From Synergistaceae bacterium (GTDB lineage Bacteria; Synergistota; Synergistia; Synergistales; Aminobacteriaceae), in the NCBI GenBank assembly GCA_017427625.1, contig JAFRSL010000004.1:1-8699 (forward strand): a DNA stretch of 8,699 nucleotides, written 5' to 3'. Below, piece after piece: positions 1-6,134 of this stretch (positions are counted from its first letter, which is position 1; each line of letters begins with the position of its first letter). Position numbers and translations under genes: made by a program. The notes under the pieces were generated by a model. It made no database searches and had not been told where the DNA came from. It saw nothing but the letters and a program-made list of their open reading frames with translations.

Positions 1-1103
1 CAGTCATCAGGGTAAAATCCGTTCTTCAATGGGTTGTAGGTTATGTGAGAAAGTCCCATAGGTTTCCAGAAATTTTCAGAGAGATATTCATCAAGACGCT
101 TCCCCGAAACCTTCTCAACGACAAAACACATCAGCATGTAGTCAATGTCTGAGTATGCTATCTTCGTTCGAGGCTTATACGCGAGAGGTGTCCTAAGAAT
201 TTCACGGAACGTTTTTGCGCGGGTCTCATCGCTGCCGTCAATTCCAGTGTAAAACGGATTGATTGCGCCGTCTTTGTGCTGGAATGTTGAGAGGTCATAA
301 TTCTTGTCGTGGTAGTGAATTTCAGGGGAGTATCCTGCTCTGTGGCACATTACATCGCGGATCGTTACCGCCGATTTCCACTCACGCATTGTCTTCGCGT
401 TGACATTGCTGTAAGGGGCACTCGCGCTATCCAAGTATTCACGGCCAAGAACGTCCACGATTTTTGCGTCAACATCAATTTTCCCGTCCGTCATGAGTTT
501 CTGAACTGCGTAATTCACAGACAATACTTTCGTTACTGAGGCAAGATCATAGAGCGTCTCTGTCGTAACTTTCGGGCTGTCTGGGTTCGAGGTGTCAATT
601 CTTCCCCATGCGTTAGAGTATACTAACCTTCCGTTGCGGATTATGGCGAGCTGTGCGCTTGAGAAACCGTGCGCTATGTCCGACGATATTATGTCCTCTA
701 TGAGTTCGAGTGATTCAGGGCGTATTCCTTCGTCTTCGAAACTTCCAGAGATTACAACAGGGTAGGGAATGAAGACTTCGACATTTCCGCATGGCTCAAT
801 GTTCGACACCTGAAGCGTGTTTATTCCGTCAACAGTTGCACCCGAAATATCACACTCACTTGATGACGTATCGATGCTCTTGTTGTTGACGAATGCTCGG
901 AATGACTTTGCGCCGCCGGAAGTCTTGAAGTATATTTTCCCTTGACCGTGCCAGAAATTGAAGCTGACCATGCTGTTCATTGCGAGAGTGTCATCAGTGT
1001 AGCCCTTCCAGTCCGGGAATGAGACATGTTTCTGCCAAGTGACTCCTTCTGCTGACGTTAAAATGTAGATTGACATCATCAAAGCTAAAACTATCCTGCG
1101 CAT
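1..1103 (-). CDS. pbp4b: PBP4B-like serine hydrolase (beta-lactamase/penicillin-binding fold), 3' end outside the window
   Basis: I translated 367 codons by hand from the ATG at 1103-1101; the frame stays open to the window edge, so the C-terminus is missing. Residues 1-18 form a short hydrophobic signal peptide with likely cleavage after TSA, which implies export. Residues about 20-120 are a separate N-terminal region (FPDWKGYTDDTLAMNSM, later NGINTLQVSNI-like) that I recall from clostridial PBP4B proteins. The beta-lactamase-type domain follows: SVTK at 189-192 gives the catalytic Ser189 and Lys192 (SxxK), CHRAGYSP lies at 253-260, and YSD at 317-319 occupies the YxN position. The third (KTG/HxG-like) motif would lie past the edge. 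Family members are D-Ala-D-Ala carboxypeptidases, esterases or related hydrolases, so the substrate cannot be told from sequence. The gene sits 12 nt after recN, with AAGGAG 8 nt before the start. The fold call is firm; the PBP4B assignment is from memory. Confidence 0.85.
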   Translation of the reverse strand, partial: MRRIVLALMMSIYILTSAEGVTWQKHVSFPDWKGYTDDTLAMNSMVSFNFWHGQGKIYFKTSGGAKSFRAFVNNKSIDTSSSECDISGATVDGINTLQVSNIEPCGNVEVFIPYPVVISGSFEDEGIRPESLELIEDIISSDIAHGFSSAQLAIIRNGRLVYSNAWGRIDTSNPDSPKVTTETLYDLASVTKVLSVNYAVQKLMTDGKIDVDAKIVDVLGREYLDSASAPYSNVNAKTMREWKSAVTIRDVMCHRAGYSPEIHYHDKNYDLSTFQHKDGAINPFYTGIDGSDETRAKTFREILRTPLAYKPRTKIAYSDIDYMLMCFVVEKVSGKRLDEYLSENFWKPMGLSHITYNPLKNGFYPDD

Positions 1104-1111
1104 TTTCCCCT

Positions 1112-1117
1112 CTCCTT
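1112..1117 (-). promoter_or_regulatory. Shine-Dalgarno of the serine hydrolase gene, overlapping the recN stop
   Basis: On the minus strand the sequence reads TAAGGAG followed by AGGGGAAA and ATG. The AAGGAG core lies 8 nt before the hydrolase start and shares two bases with the TAA stop codon of recN (1118-1116). This fixes the ATG at 1103 as the start and suggests that ribosomes finishing recN can reinitiate on the next gene. Confidence 0.8.
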
Positions 1118-2693
1118 AACCGAGCAATATCCTAGCGTGTTCCTGAGCCTCCGACATATCCGGCGAACCCGACAGCATTCTCGCAATCTCCCTCACCCTC
1201 TCCTCACCCGTGATATTCTTCATGGCCGACTCCCCGTCAGCACGCTGTATCAATATGTGCGAGTCCCCGAGTACCGCAATGCTCGCCTCGTGTGTAACCA
1301 GAATCACCTGGCACTTCTGTGAGAGCTTCTTGAGCTGAAGACCCGACAATACCGCTGCCATTCCTCCAAGCCCAGCTTCAACCTCGTCGAATATTATCGT
1401 CGGCGGCAACCACTCATCTGGTAATGACAGTTGCAACGCCAAAAGTAAACGGCTCAGTTCACCGCCTGATGCTATCTTTCCGACCGCACCGCTTCGAGTC
1501 CCGTCAGTCAGCAGAAACTCAACATCGTCCGCACCATCACGGCGCAACTTCTGTAATCCCGTGAAATTTATTCCGAAAGTTATTCCAGACATCGCAAGCT
1601 CTGAGAGGATCGCATTCACACGCCCGGACAGCTTTTCACCCGCCTCATGACGCGAACGCCGTATCTCCATCGCAAGAGCATTAGCACGCTTCTTCTCCTC
1701 AAGTGAACGCGCCGACAATCCCTCAAGCTCCTTGTAACTTTTCTCCAGCCACTCAAGATTCGTGTATATCTCGTCGCAGTACGTCAGCAATTCCTGTTCG
1801 TCCGGAATATTACACAGACGCTTCAGCCGCCTCAACGCTCCAAGCCTCGCCTCTGTCTCATCTCGCAAAGCAGCGTCGTCCGAATCGTTCCCAATCTCGC
1901 CGGAAAGTCCCTTCACTGAATCTCGCATTACCACGAACAGTTGACGGACTTCATCGGCCTCATCTTCGCCCATGAAATCATAGAGTGCCTCGAAGCATGA
2001 CTCAGCATTACCGATTAGGCCATTCTCCGAAAGTCCGCCCGTAAGCAAATTCAAACTCTCACGCGCACGTTCCCTCATCGAGATCCTGTGAGTTACGTCC
2101 GACAACGCTGTCTCAAGTCTCATCTCTAATCCAGCTTCAGGCCGGGCGATTTTAACGAGGTCAAAAATTTCGCGTGCATTCGCGTATTTCCTCTCTATCT
2201 CGGAACGACGCTTCTTTATTGCTCGGAGTTCACGGCTGCTCGCGCTTGCTTTGTCGAAAATTTCTCGGAACGAATCGAACACTTCACCCCTCACTCTTGC
2301 GGGCAAGCATGTGTCTATCATTGCCAACTGCTGAGAAGGTTCCAACAGCTCCATCTGTGCGAATTGGCTCTGTATCCTGACGAGAGAGTTTACCCTTTCA
2401 GCGCACTCACTTAGTCCGACATTAACACCGTCAATCCTCGCACGTGAACGCCCCGTACTCAGTATCTCGCGCGTTATTGTGGAGCCTGTAAATACTGCCT
2501 CGACGTTCCCGGCCTTCTCGCCAGCACGTATGAACTTAACGCCTCCCCTGCTACCCGTTAGAAGTTCAAGCGAACGCACAACGCTGGATTTCCCCGCACC
2601 GCTCTCGCCCGTTATTACGTTAAGCCCCGCCGTGAATGAAAGCTCGGCCTCACGTATACCGCCTATGTTGTGGATTCTTACTCTCTCAATCAC
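1116..2693 (-). CDS. recN: DNA repair protein RecN (SMC-like ATPase)
   Basis: RecN is a cytoplasmic SMC-like ATPase recruited to double-strand breaks to support RecA-dependent repair. The 525-residue protein is slightly shorter than the usual 550-570. The Walker A motif GESGAGKS is at 29-36 behind the typical opening with an N-terminal beta strand (IHNIGGIREAELSF). A helical, charged middle section of roughly 150-380 is the expected antiparallel coiled coil. The ABC signature SGGELSR is at 409-415, Walker B TIIFDE at 432-437 with Glu437 as probable catalytic base, then GLGG, and the switch histidine at 468 in VTHEAS. Many RecN proteins read THLPQ here, so this one is divergent. The start is a GTG whose G is the last base of the nadK TAG stop (TAGTG); no strong Shine-Dalgarno precedes it, so translation is probably coupled to nadK. 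The nadK-recN pairing is common in bacteria. Confidence 0.96.
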   Translation of the reverse strand: MIERVRIHNIGGIREAELSFTAGLNVITGESGAGKSSVVRSLELLTGSRGGVKFIRAGEKAGNVEAVFTGSTITREILSTGRSRARIDGVNVGLSECAERVNSLVRIQSQFAQMELLEPSQQLAMIDTCLPARVRGEVFDSFREIFDKASASSRELRAIKKRRSEIERKYANAREIFDLVKIARPEAGLEMRLETALSDVTHRISMRERARESLNLLTGGLSENGLIGNAESCFEALYDFMGEDEADEVRQLFVVMRDSVKGLSGEIGNDSDDAALRDETEARLGALRRLKRLCNIPDEQELLTYCDEIYTNLEWLEKSYKELEGLSARSLEEKKRANALAMEIRRSRHEAGEKLSGRVNAILSELAMSGITFGINFTGLQKLRRDGADDVEFLLTDGTRSGAVGKIASGGELSRLLLALQLSLPDEWLPPTIIFDEVEAGLGGMAAVLSGLQLKKLSQKCQVILVTHEASIAVLGDSHILIQRADGESAMKNITGEERVREIARMLSGSPDMSEAQEHARILLG

Positions 2694-3553
2694 TATCTGA
2701 ACGCCTGTCCCCAGCCCAATTTTTCACGCACTATGTCGAGGAAGTTCCGTCCCGGCAAGTTCACAGTCCGAATCTTCTTCGAGCGCGACAATCTGACATC
2801 TATCCTGTCGCCCGGCAATACCTCATACGCGAGCTGACCGTCCTGCGTCAACGTTATGTCCCTCGATGCTCCTTTGGGTATCAGCGATATACAGTCATCT
2901 TCAGCGGCTATTAACGGGCGTGAGTACAACGTGTGAGCGCATAGGGGTGCGAGTATCATTGCGTTCATGTGTGGCGGGATTATCGGGCCTCCTGCTGAGA
3001 GAGCGTATGCCGTTGAGCCTGTTGCGGTTGAAACTATCGCTCCGTCTGCAGGCATCTCGCAGAAGAAATTGCTGTTGAAAAGTATCTCTACTCTAAGGAG
3101 ACGGGCTATTGCGTTCGTGGTTAGGACTATATCATTGAGGGCGTATATCTTGTGGAGCAATGAGTCGTCATGATAGAGGCCGCACTTCAGTACACGGCGT
3201 TCCAAGACCTCGAAGTTATCATTGAGGATATTCCCCATATCATGCTCGAAGTCATCGGGTCGGCTTGAGGCTAGAAATCCCAAATGACCCATGTTTATCC
3301 CGTGAAGGATTATATCCGTACCCATTATGTAGCGTGCAGCTCTGAGAAATGTTCCGTCCCCGCCGATCACTATTGCGAGCTTCACGGTTCTAAGCCATTG
3401 CTCATCGTCGAGGCCCGCCGTAGTTAGTGCGCTTGCTTCGTGGTGAGGCAAAAGAAACGGACAGCCGTTATCCTTTCCCCACTGTAATAACTTTCCGGCC
3501 ATGCTCACGGCTTCGGGCTTTCGTAAGTTCACTATCATTCCGATATTTTCCAC
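2693..3553 (-). CDS. nadK: NAD kinase (ATP/polyphosphate-NAD kinase)
   Basis: NAD kinase phosphorylates the 2'-hydroxyl of the adenosine ribose of NAD to make NADP, using ATP or, in some members, polyphosphate; the enzyme is cytoplasmic and usually a homotetramer. The 286-residue length is normal. GGDGT at 64-68 is the family's phosphate-donor motif with catalytic Asp66. GINMGHLGFL at 85-94, the NAD-contacting Asn140-Asp141 (ALNDIVL) and the TGSTAY motif at 178-183 are all present. The last motif is preceded by Ala177, where many homologues have proline (STPTGSTAY). The start is a GTG at 3553-3551, chosen because AGGAGA lies 7 nt upstream and the reading begins with the usual short beta strand (IGMIVN). 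The stop TAG shares one base with the recN start. The upstream gene dcd ends 34 nt before it. Confidence 0.96.
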   Translation of the reverse strand: MENIGMIVNLRKPEAVSMAGKLLQWGKDNGCPFLLPHHEASALTTAGLDDEQWLRTVKLAIVIGGDGTFLRAARYIMGTDIILHGINMGHLGFLASSRPDDFEHDMGNILNDNFEVLERRVLKCGLYHDDSLLHKIYALNDIVLTTNAIARLLRVEILFNSNFFCEMPADGAIVSTATGSTAYALSAGGPIIPPHMNAMILAPLCAHTLYSRPLIAAEDDCISLIPKGASRDITLTQDGQLAYEVLPGDRIDVRLSRSKKIRTVNLPGRNFLDIVREKLGWGQAFR

Positions 3554-3560
3554 GATATTG

Positions 3561-3566
3561 TCTCCT
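3561..3566 (-). promoter_or_regulatory. Shine-Dalgarno that fixes the GTG start of nadK
   Basis: Minus-strand AGGAGA lies 7 nt before the GTG at 3553. The next ATG in frame is codon 6, which would be too far from this site and would cut into the first beta strand, so GTG is preferred. Confidence 0.7.
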
Positions 3567-3587
3567 GTCTACCTGAACAGCGAACTA

Positions 3588-4109
3588 TTATATCTCAAAC
3601 TCACGGTACAACATGCTCGCTTGAATGCCCGTGTTGTTCTGGTACTTCCCGGACTTGTAGTTCTCGTATGGCTCGCTTATAGTGTGATAGTATATCTGCG
3701 CTATCTGGACACCCGCGTAAATCCTCACAGGCTGAACGCAGAATAGTTCGAGCGTCCAGTACCCAGCAAATCCAACATCACCGAACCCCGCCGTAACATG
3801 TATACATATCCCAAGCCTTCCGATTGAGCTTCGTCCCTCAAGCATCGGAATGTAGCCCTCCGTCCGAGTGTATTCAGCTGTGCGGCCAAGATACAACTTT
3901 CCCGGCTTCAACACGAAACCTTCAGGGGGGATTGAGAGTTTTTCTGACGGGTTATCGTGGCGCATGTCCAGCATCTCACAGGTGTAAACTAAAAGCTCAT
4001 CGTGAAGCGACAAGTTATAGCTGTTGGGATTAAGGCGCGATTCGTCGAACGGCTCGATTATTATTTCATGGCCGATGTGTTTCTTTATCTCAAGTCCTGA
4101 AAGTATCAT
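3588..4109 (-). CDS. dcd: dCTP deaminase (possibly the dUMP-forming, bifunctional type)
   Basis: This is a member of the trimeric dCTP deaminase/dUTPase fold, 173 residues, normal for the family. The enzyme deaminates dCTP to dUTP, feeding dUMP and then dTTP synthesis in the cytosol. Visible motifs are SRLNPNSYNLSL near residues 24-35, EGRSSIGRLG at 91-100 (the Ser and Arg that bind the triphosphate and base), TAGFGDVGF at 106-114 and TLEL at 119-122, where Glu121 aligns with the catalytic glutamate. A C-terminal tail with YQNNTG closes the active site. The TAGF segment looks more like the bifunctional dCTP deaminase/dUTPase of mycobacteria than the E. coli enzyme (TAHRIDPG), so the product could be dUMP; this is inference from recalled sequences. 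ATG at 4109 has GAGGAGG 7 nt upstream. It is the first gene of the minus-strand operon. Confidence 0.93.
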   Translation of the reverse strand: MILSGLEIKKHIGHEIIIEPFDESRLNPNSYNLSLHDELLVYTCEMLDMRHDNPSEKLSIPPEGFVLKPGKLYLGRTAEYTRTEGYIPMLEGRSSIGRLGICIHVTAGFGDVGFAGYWTLELFCVQPVRIYAGVQIAQIYYHTISEPYENYKSGKYQNNTGIQASMLYREFEI

Positions 4110-4176
4110 AAAAATTCCTCCTCGTTATTTCACTGTTATAATAATACGAAATTCACGCGAAAGGCATTTTCTTTGA
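4110..4176. promoter_or_regulatory. Divergent promoter region between dcd and the exonuclease gene
   Basis: This 67-bp gap is the only space for transcription starts of two divergent gene sets. On the plus strand, TGTTATAAT at 4134-4142 is a good extended -10 element (TG, one base, TATAAT at 4137-4142), with no recognisable -35; a start near 4149 would leave a leader of about 28 nt. On the minus strand, TATTAT (4146-4141) and TATAAC (4140-4135) are candidate -10 elements, also without a good -35. The two -10 elements would overlap, so the directions may compete. The strong GAGGAGG for dcd lies at 4123-4117. Positions are by eye, not measured. Confidence 0.5.
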
Positions 4177-5193
4177 ATGAAAAATTCTCTCAGCATCAGA
4201 GAAGTGAAACAGCTTCCGAAAAACTCAGGCTTCACCGTCATGGGCGTGGTATCTAAGTTCACGCGGCGAAAAGATCGCAACGATAATCCCTTCTGGGAAA
4301 TGACTGTCAGCGACTCTTCCGGCGACATTGACGGGAAAATCTGGCAGGCTACATCGTGGCGTAACACTCAGGGCGGCGATAACTTCCCCATTGACCCCGA
4401 CAACTGTGGATTGCGCTTCGAGGGATCGTCCGTGAAAATCGACGGCATAATCGCAGAGTTCAGGGAGCAGATTCAGTACAACTTCAACGAGGTTTGCTAC
4501 CTTGACCAGACTGACTATCCTCCGAGAATGTTTGCTCGTCATTCACCCGTCAAGTCAGAAATATTAGAGGAGATGTTCATCAATCTCATTGCCGAAATTT
4601 CTCACAGTAAGCTCCGTGATTTCGTTGACGCTGTATTCTTCAAGCATGGACTCTGGGAGAAGTTCAGGGTCTGGCCGGCAGCCGTAACTCTTCATCATGC
4701 CTACACCGGAGGACTTCTTGAGCATTCTGTCTCAGTTGCTATTGGTGCAAGAGACATGGCTCGACATTACGCCGACTTCAAGATTCCCGTCAACATCGAC
4801 CTCGTAATTGCCGGAGCATTGCTTCACGACATCGGAAAGCTCGAAGCGTACAGTGCGAACCCTGCGCCTCAGGTTACAATTCCGGGAAGCGCAATCGAGC
4901 ACATCACTCTCGGTTATGCAACGTTCAAGAAGTTCGCCGAGGCCGAGAATTTGGACAAGGACATCGCCACAGCACTCGGCCATATACTCGTAAGCCATCA
5001 CGGAATGCGTGAGTACGGTTCGCCGGTTACACCGATAACTCCCGAAGCGTTCATCGTGAGTGCAGCTGATGATGTTGACTTCAAGCTGTCATACTGGAAA
5101 TCTCAGATTGACGCCCTCAACAGCGATACCGATGTTACGGATTACCTTCCCGCTATTGACCGTAGATTGTGGCGGGGGATTAAGATGTCATGA
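4177..5193 (+). CDS. YhaM-type 3'-5' exonuclease: OB-fold domain plus HD phosphohydrolase domain
   Basis: The 338-residue protein has two parts. Residues about 15-110 are an OB-fold nucleic-acid-binding domain; the stretch with NPFWEMTVSDSSGDIDGKIW closely follows the pattern of Bacillus YhaM. Residues about 165-320 form an HD domain with metal-binding candidates His183 (LLEHSVSV), His217-Asp218 in ALLHDIGK, His242, His274-His275 (LVSHHG) and Asp298 (SAADDVD). YhaM proteins degrade RNA, and in some reports single-stranded DNA, from the 3' end in a metal-dependent way. B. subtilis YhaM is about 314 residues, so length agrees. A TGA lies immediately before the ATG in frame, ruling out a longer form; the only ribosome site is a weak GAAAGG 12 nt upstream. 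It overlaps the next gene by ATGA. The family call is strong; whether the substrate is RNA or DNA is not decided by sequence. Confidence 0.9.
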   Translation: MKNSLSIREVKQLPKNSGFTVMGVVSKFTRRKDRNDNPFWEMTVSDSSGDIDGKIWQATSWRNTQGGDNFPIDPDNCGLRFEGSSVKIDGIIAEFREQIQYNFNEVCYLDQTDYPPRMFARHSPVKSEILEEMFINLIAEISHSKLRDFVDAVFFKHGLWEKFRVWPAAVTLHHAYTGGLLEHSVSVAIGARDMARHYADFKIPVNIDLVIAGALLHDIGKLEAYSANPAPQVTIPGSAIEHITLGYATFKKFAEAENLDKDIATALGHILVSHHGMREYGSPVTPITPEAFIVSAADDVDFKLSYWKSQIDALNSDTDVTDYLPAIDRRLWRGIKMS

Positions 5194-6104
5194 GCTACAC
5201 CCTTAATGTCTCGAATGATGATGACGGGCGGAGATTAGACAGATTTTTGCGGACTACCTTTAAGACTGTAACACTCGGTGAAATCATGAAGTCAATCCGA
5301 AAGGGCGAGGTCAGGATTAACGGAGCTAGAGTCAGGGACGGAAGCACTCACATTTCTTCTGGCGACGAACTCACGGTTAAATGGGAGAAAGGTGAGGTAG
5401 TAATTCCGAAATCTGCAGGCTTGGGGAAAATCAAAGTCATTCATCATGGCCGTAACGTTATGATCGTCAATAAGCCCTCAGGGATCCTCGTTCAACCCGA
5501 CGAACCAAACGGAGACAGCGTAATCACTCGGATATGGAGCTTCTTGGGTACCAGAACCCCTGCCGCTGTTCACCGCCTCGACAGAAACACTACGGGAGTA
5601 TTGGCTGTCGCTCTTCACGGGGACGCGCTCCGAGCGTTGGAGGCTCTCTTCAAGGCTAGGAGGGTGCGGAAAATCTACATGGCCGTACTTGTCGGGAAAA
5701 TTCAGGACGAGATTACGGTTGATGCTTCTTTGCTGAAAGACGCTGAGAATAATACCGTGAAAGTCTCACCCGACGGAATGAGGGCAGTGTCGAAAATCAC
5801 ATGCCTTTCATCGGACGGTGAGTATTCGCTTGCAAGGATCGAGCTTCTCACGGGAAGAACTCATCAGGCTCGTGTTCACGCTGCTCACATTGGACACCCG
5901 ATTCTTGGCGACAGGAAATACGGCGACTTCAACGCTAACAGAGCCATGAAATCCATAACACGCCCGCTTCTTCACGCATATGAGTTGGGATTCCCAGAGG
6001 ATATTGACGAGTCATTGGAGGAAATTTCGGGAAGGAATTTTGTCGCTGAACTCCCCGATGACATGAAGGATTTCACCGAGAAACGTTTCAACATCAAAAA
6101 GTAG
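5190..6104 (+). CDS. RluA-family pseudouridine synthase with S4 domain (RluC/RluD-like)
   Basis: The enzyme isomerises uridine to pseudouridine in structured RNA, most likely 23S rRNA. The 304-residue protein begins with an S4 RNA-binding domain, about residues 13-65 (RRLDRFL, KGEVRINGARV, SGDELTV). The catalytic domain follows: NKPSGILVQP at 94-103, HRLDRNTTG at 128-136 with the catalytic Asp131, and GRTHQ, then HPILGDRKYG, near the C-terminal third. S4 plus this motif set matches RluC and RluD; which uridines are modified cannot be told from sequence, so I give no symbol. The ATG overlaps the stop of the exonuclease gene (ATGA at 5190-5193), and GGGGGA 10 nt upstream, inside that gene, can serve as ribosome site, so the two are probably translated in a coupled way. 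The TAG stop falls at the first stem of a terminator hairpin. Confidence 0.94.
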   Translation: MSYTLNVSNDDDGRRLDRFLRTTFKTVTLGEIMKSIRKGEVRINGARVRDGSTHISSGDELTVKWEKGEVVIPKSAGLGKIKVIHHGRNVMIVNKPSGILVQPDEPNGDSVITRIWSFLGTRTPAAVHRLDRNTTGVLAVALHGDALRALEALFKARRVRKIYMAVLVGKIQDEITVDASLLKDAENNTVKVSPDGMRAVSKITCLSSDGEYSLARIELLTGRTHQARVHAAHIGHPILGDRKYGDFNANRAMKSITRPLLHAYELGFPEDIDESLEEISGRNFVAELPDDMKDFTEKRFNIKK

Positions 6105-6127
6105 AGGGGAAAATTATCTCTCCCCTC
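6096..6127 (-). terminator. Intrinsic terminator between the convergent pseudouridine synthase and RND genes
   Basis: GAGGGGA at 6104-6110 pairs with TCCCCTC at 6121-6127 across a 10-nt loop, giving a 7-bp, mostly G-C stem. Read on the minus strand, the stem is followed after three bases by TTTTT (6100-6096), which makes a conventional terminator for the RND gene ending at 6135. On the plus strand the stem is followed by CACAAAG without a T run, so it should stop the pseudouridine synthase transcript less efficiently. The U-coding tract lies inside the last lysine codons of the opposite gene. Confidence 0.65.
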
Positions 6128-6134
6128 ACAAAGT

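Noticed and set aside
309..539. A 76-codon plus-strand open frame near the left edge
   Set aside because: It is antisense to the serine hydrolase gene, including its catalytic SxxK codons, and shows no family resemblance.
1137..3173. Several plus-strand open frames of 60-92 codons opposite recN and nadK
   Set aside because: They are antisense to genes with intact catalytic motifs, have no recognisable domains, and overlap each other in different frames.
3554..3587. A possible hairpin (CTGT with ACAG) between dcd and nadK as a terminator or riboswitch
   Set aside because: Only 4 bp with an 8-nt loop and no U tract; it is too weak to support and the gap is only 34 nt.
4125..5001. Minus-strand open frames opposite the OB-HD exonuclease gene (80-105 codons)
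   Set aside because: They overlap each other and a clearly coding plus-strand gene. The one spanning 4125-4367 would have to be read through the divergent promoter, with no sign of coding conservation.
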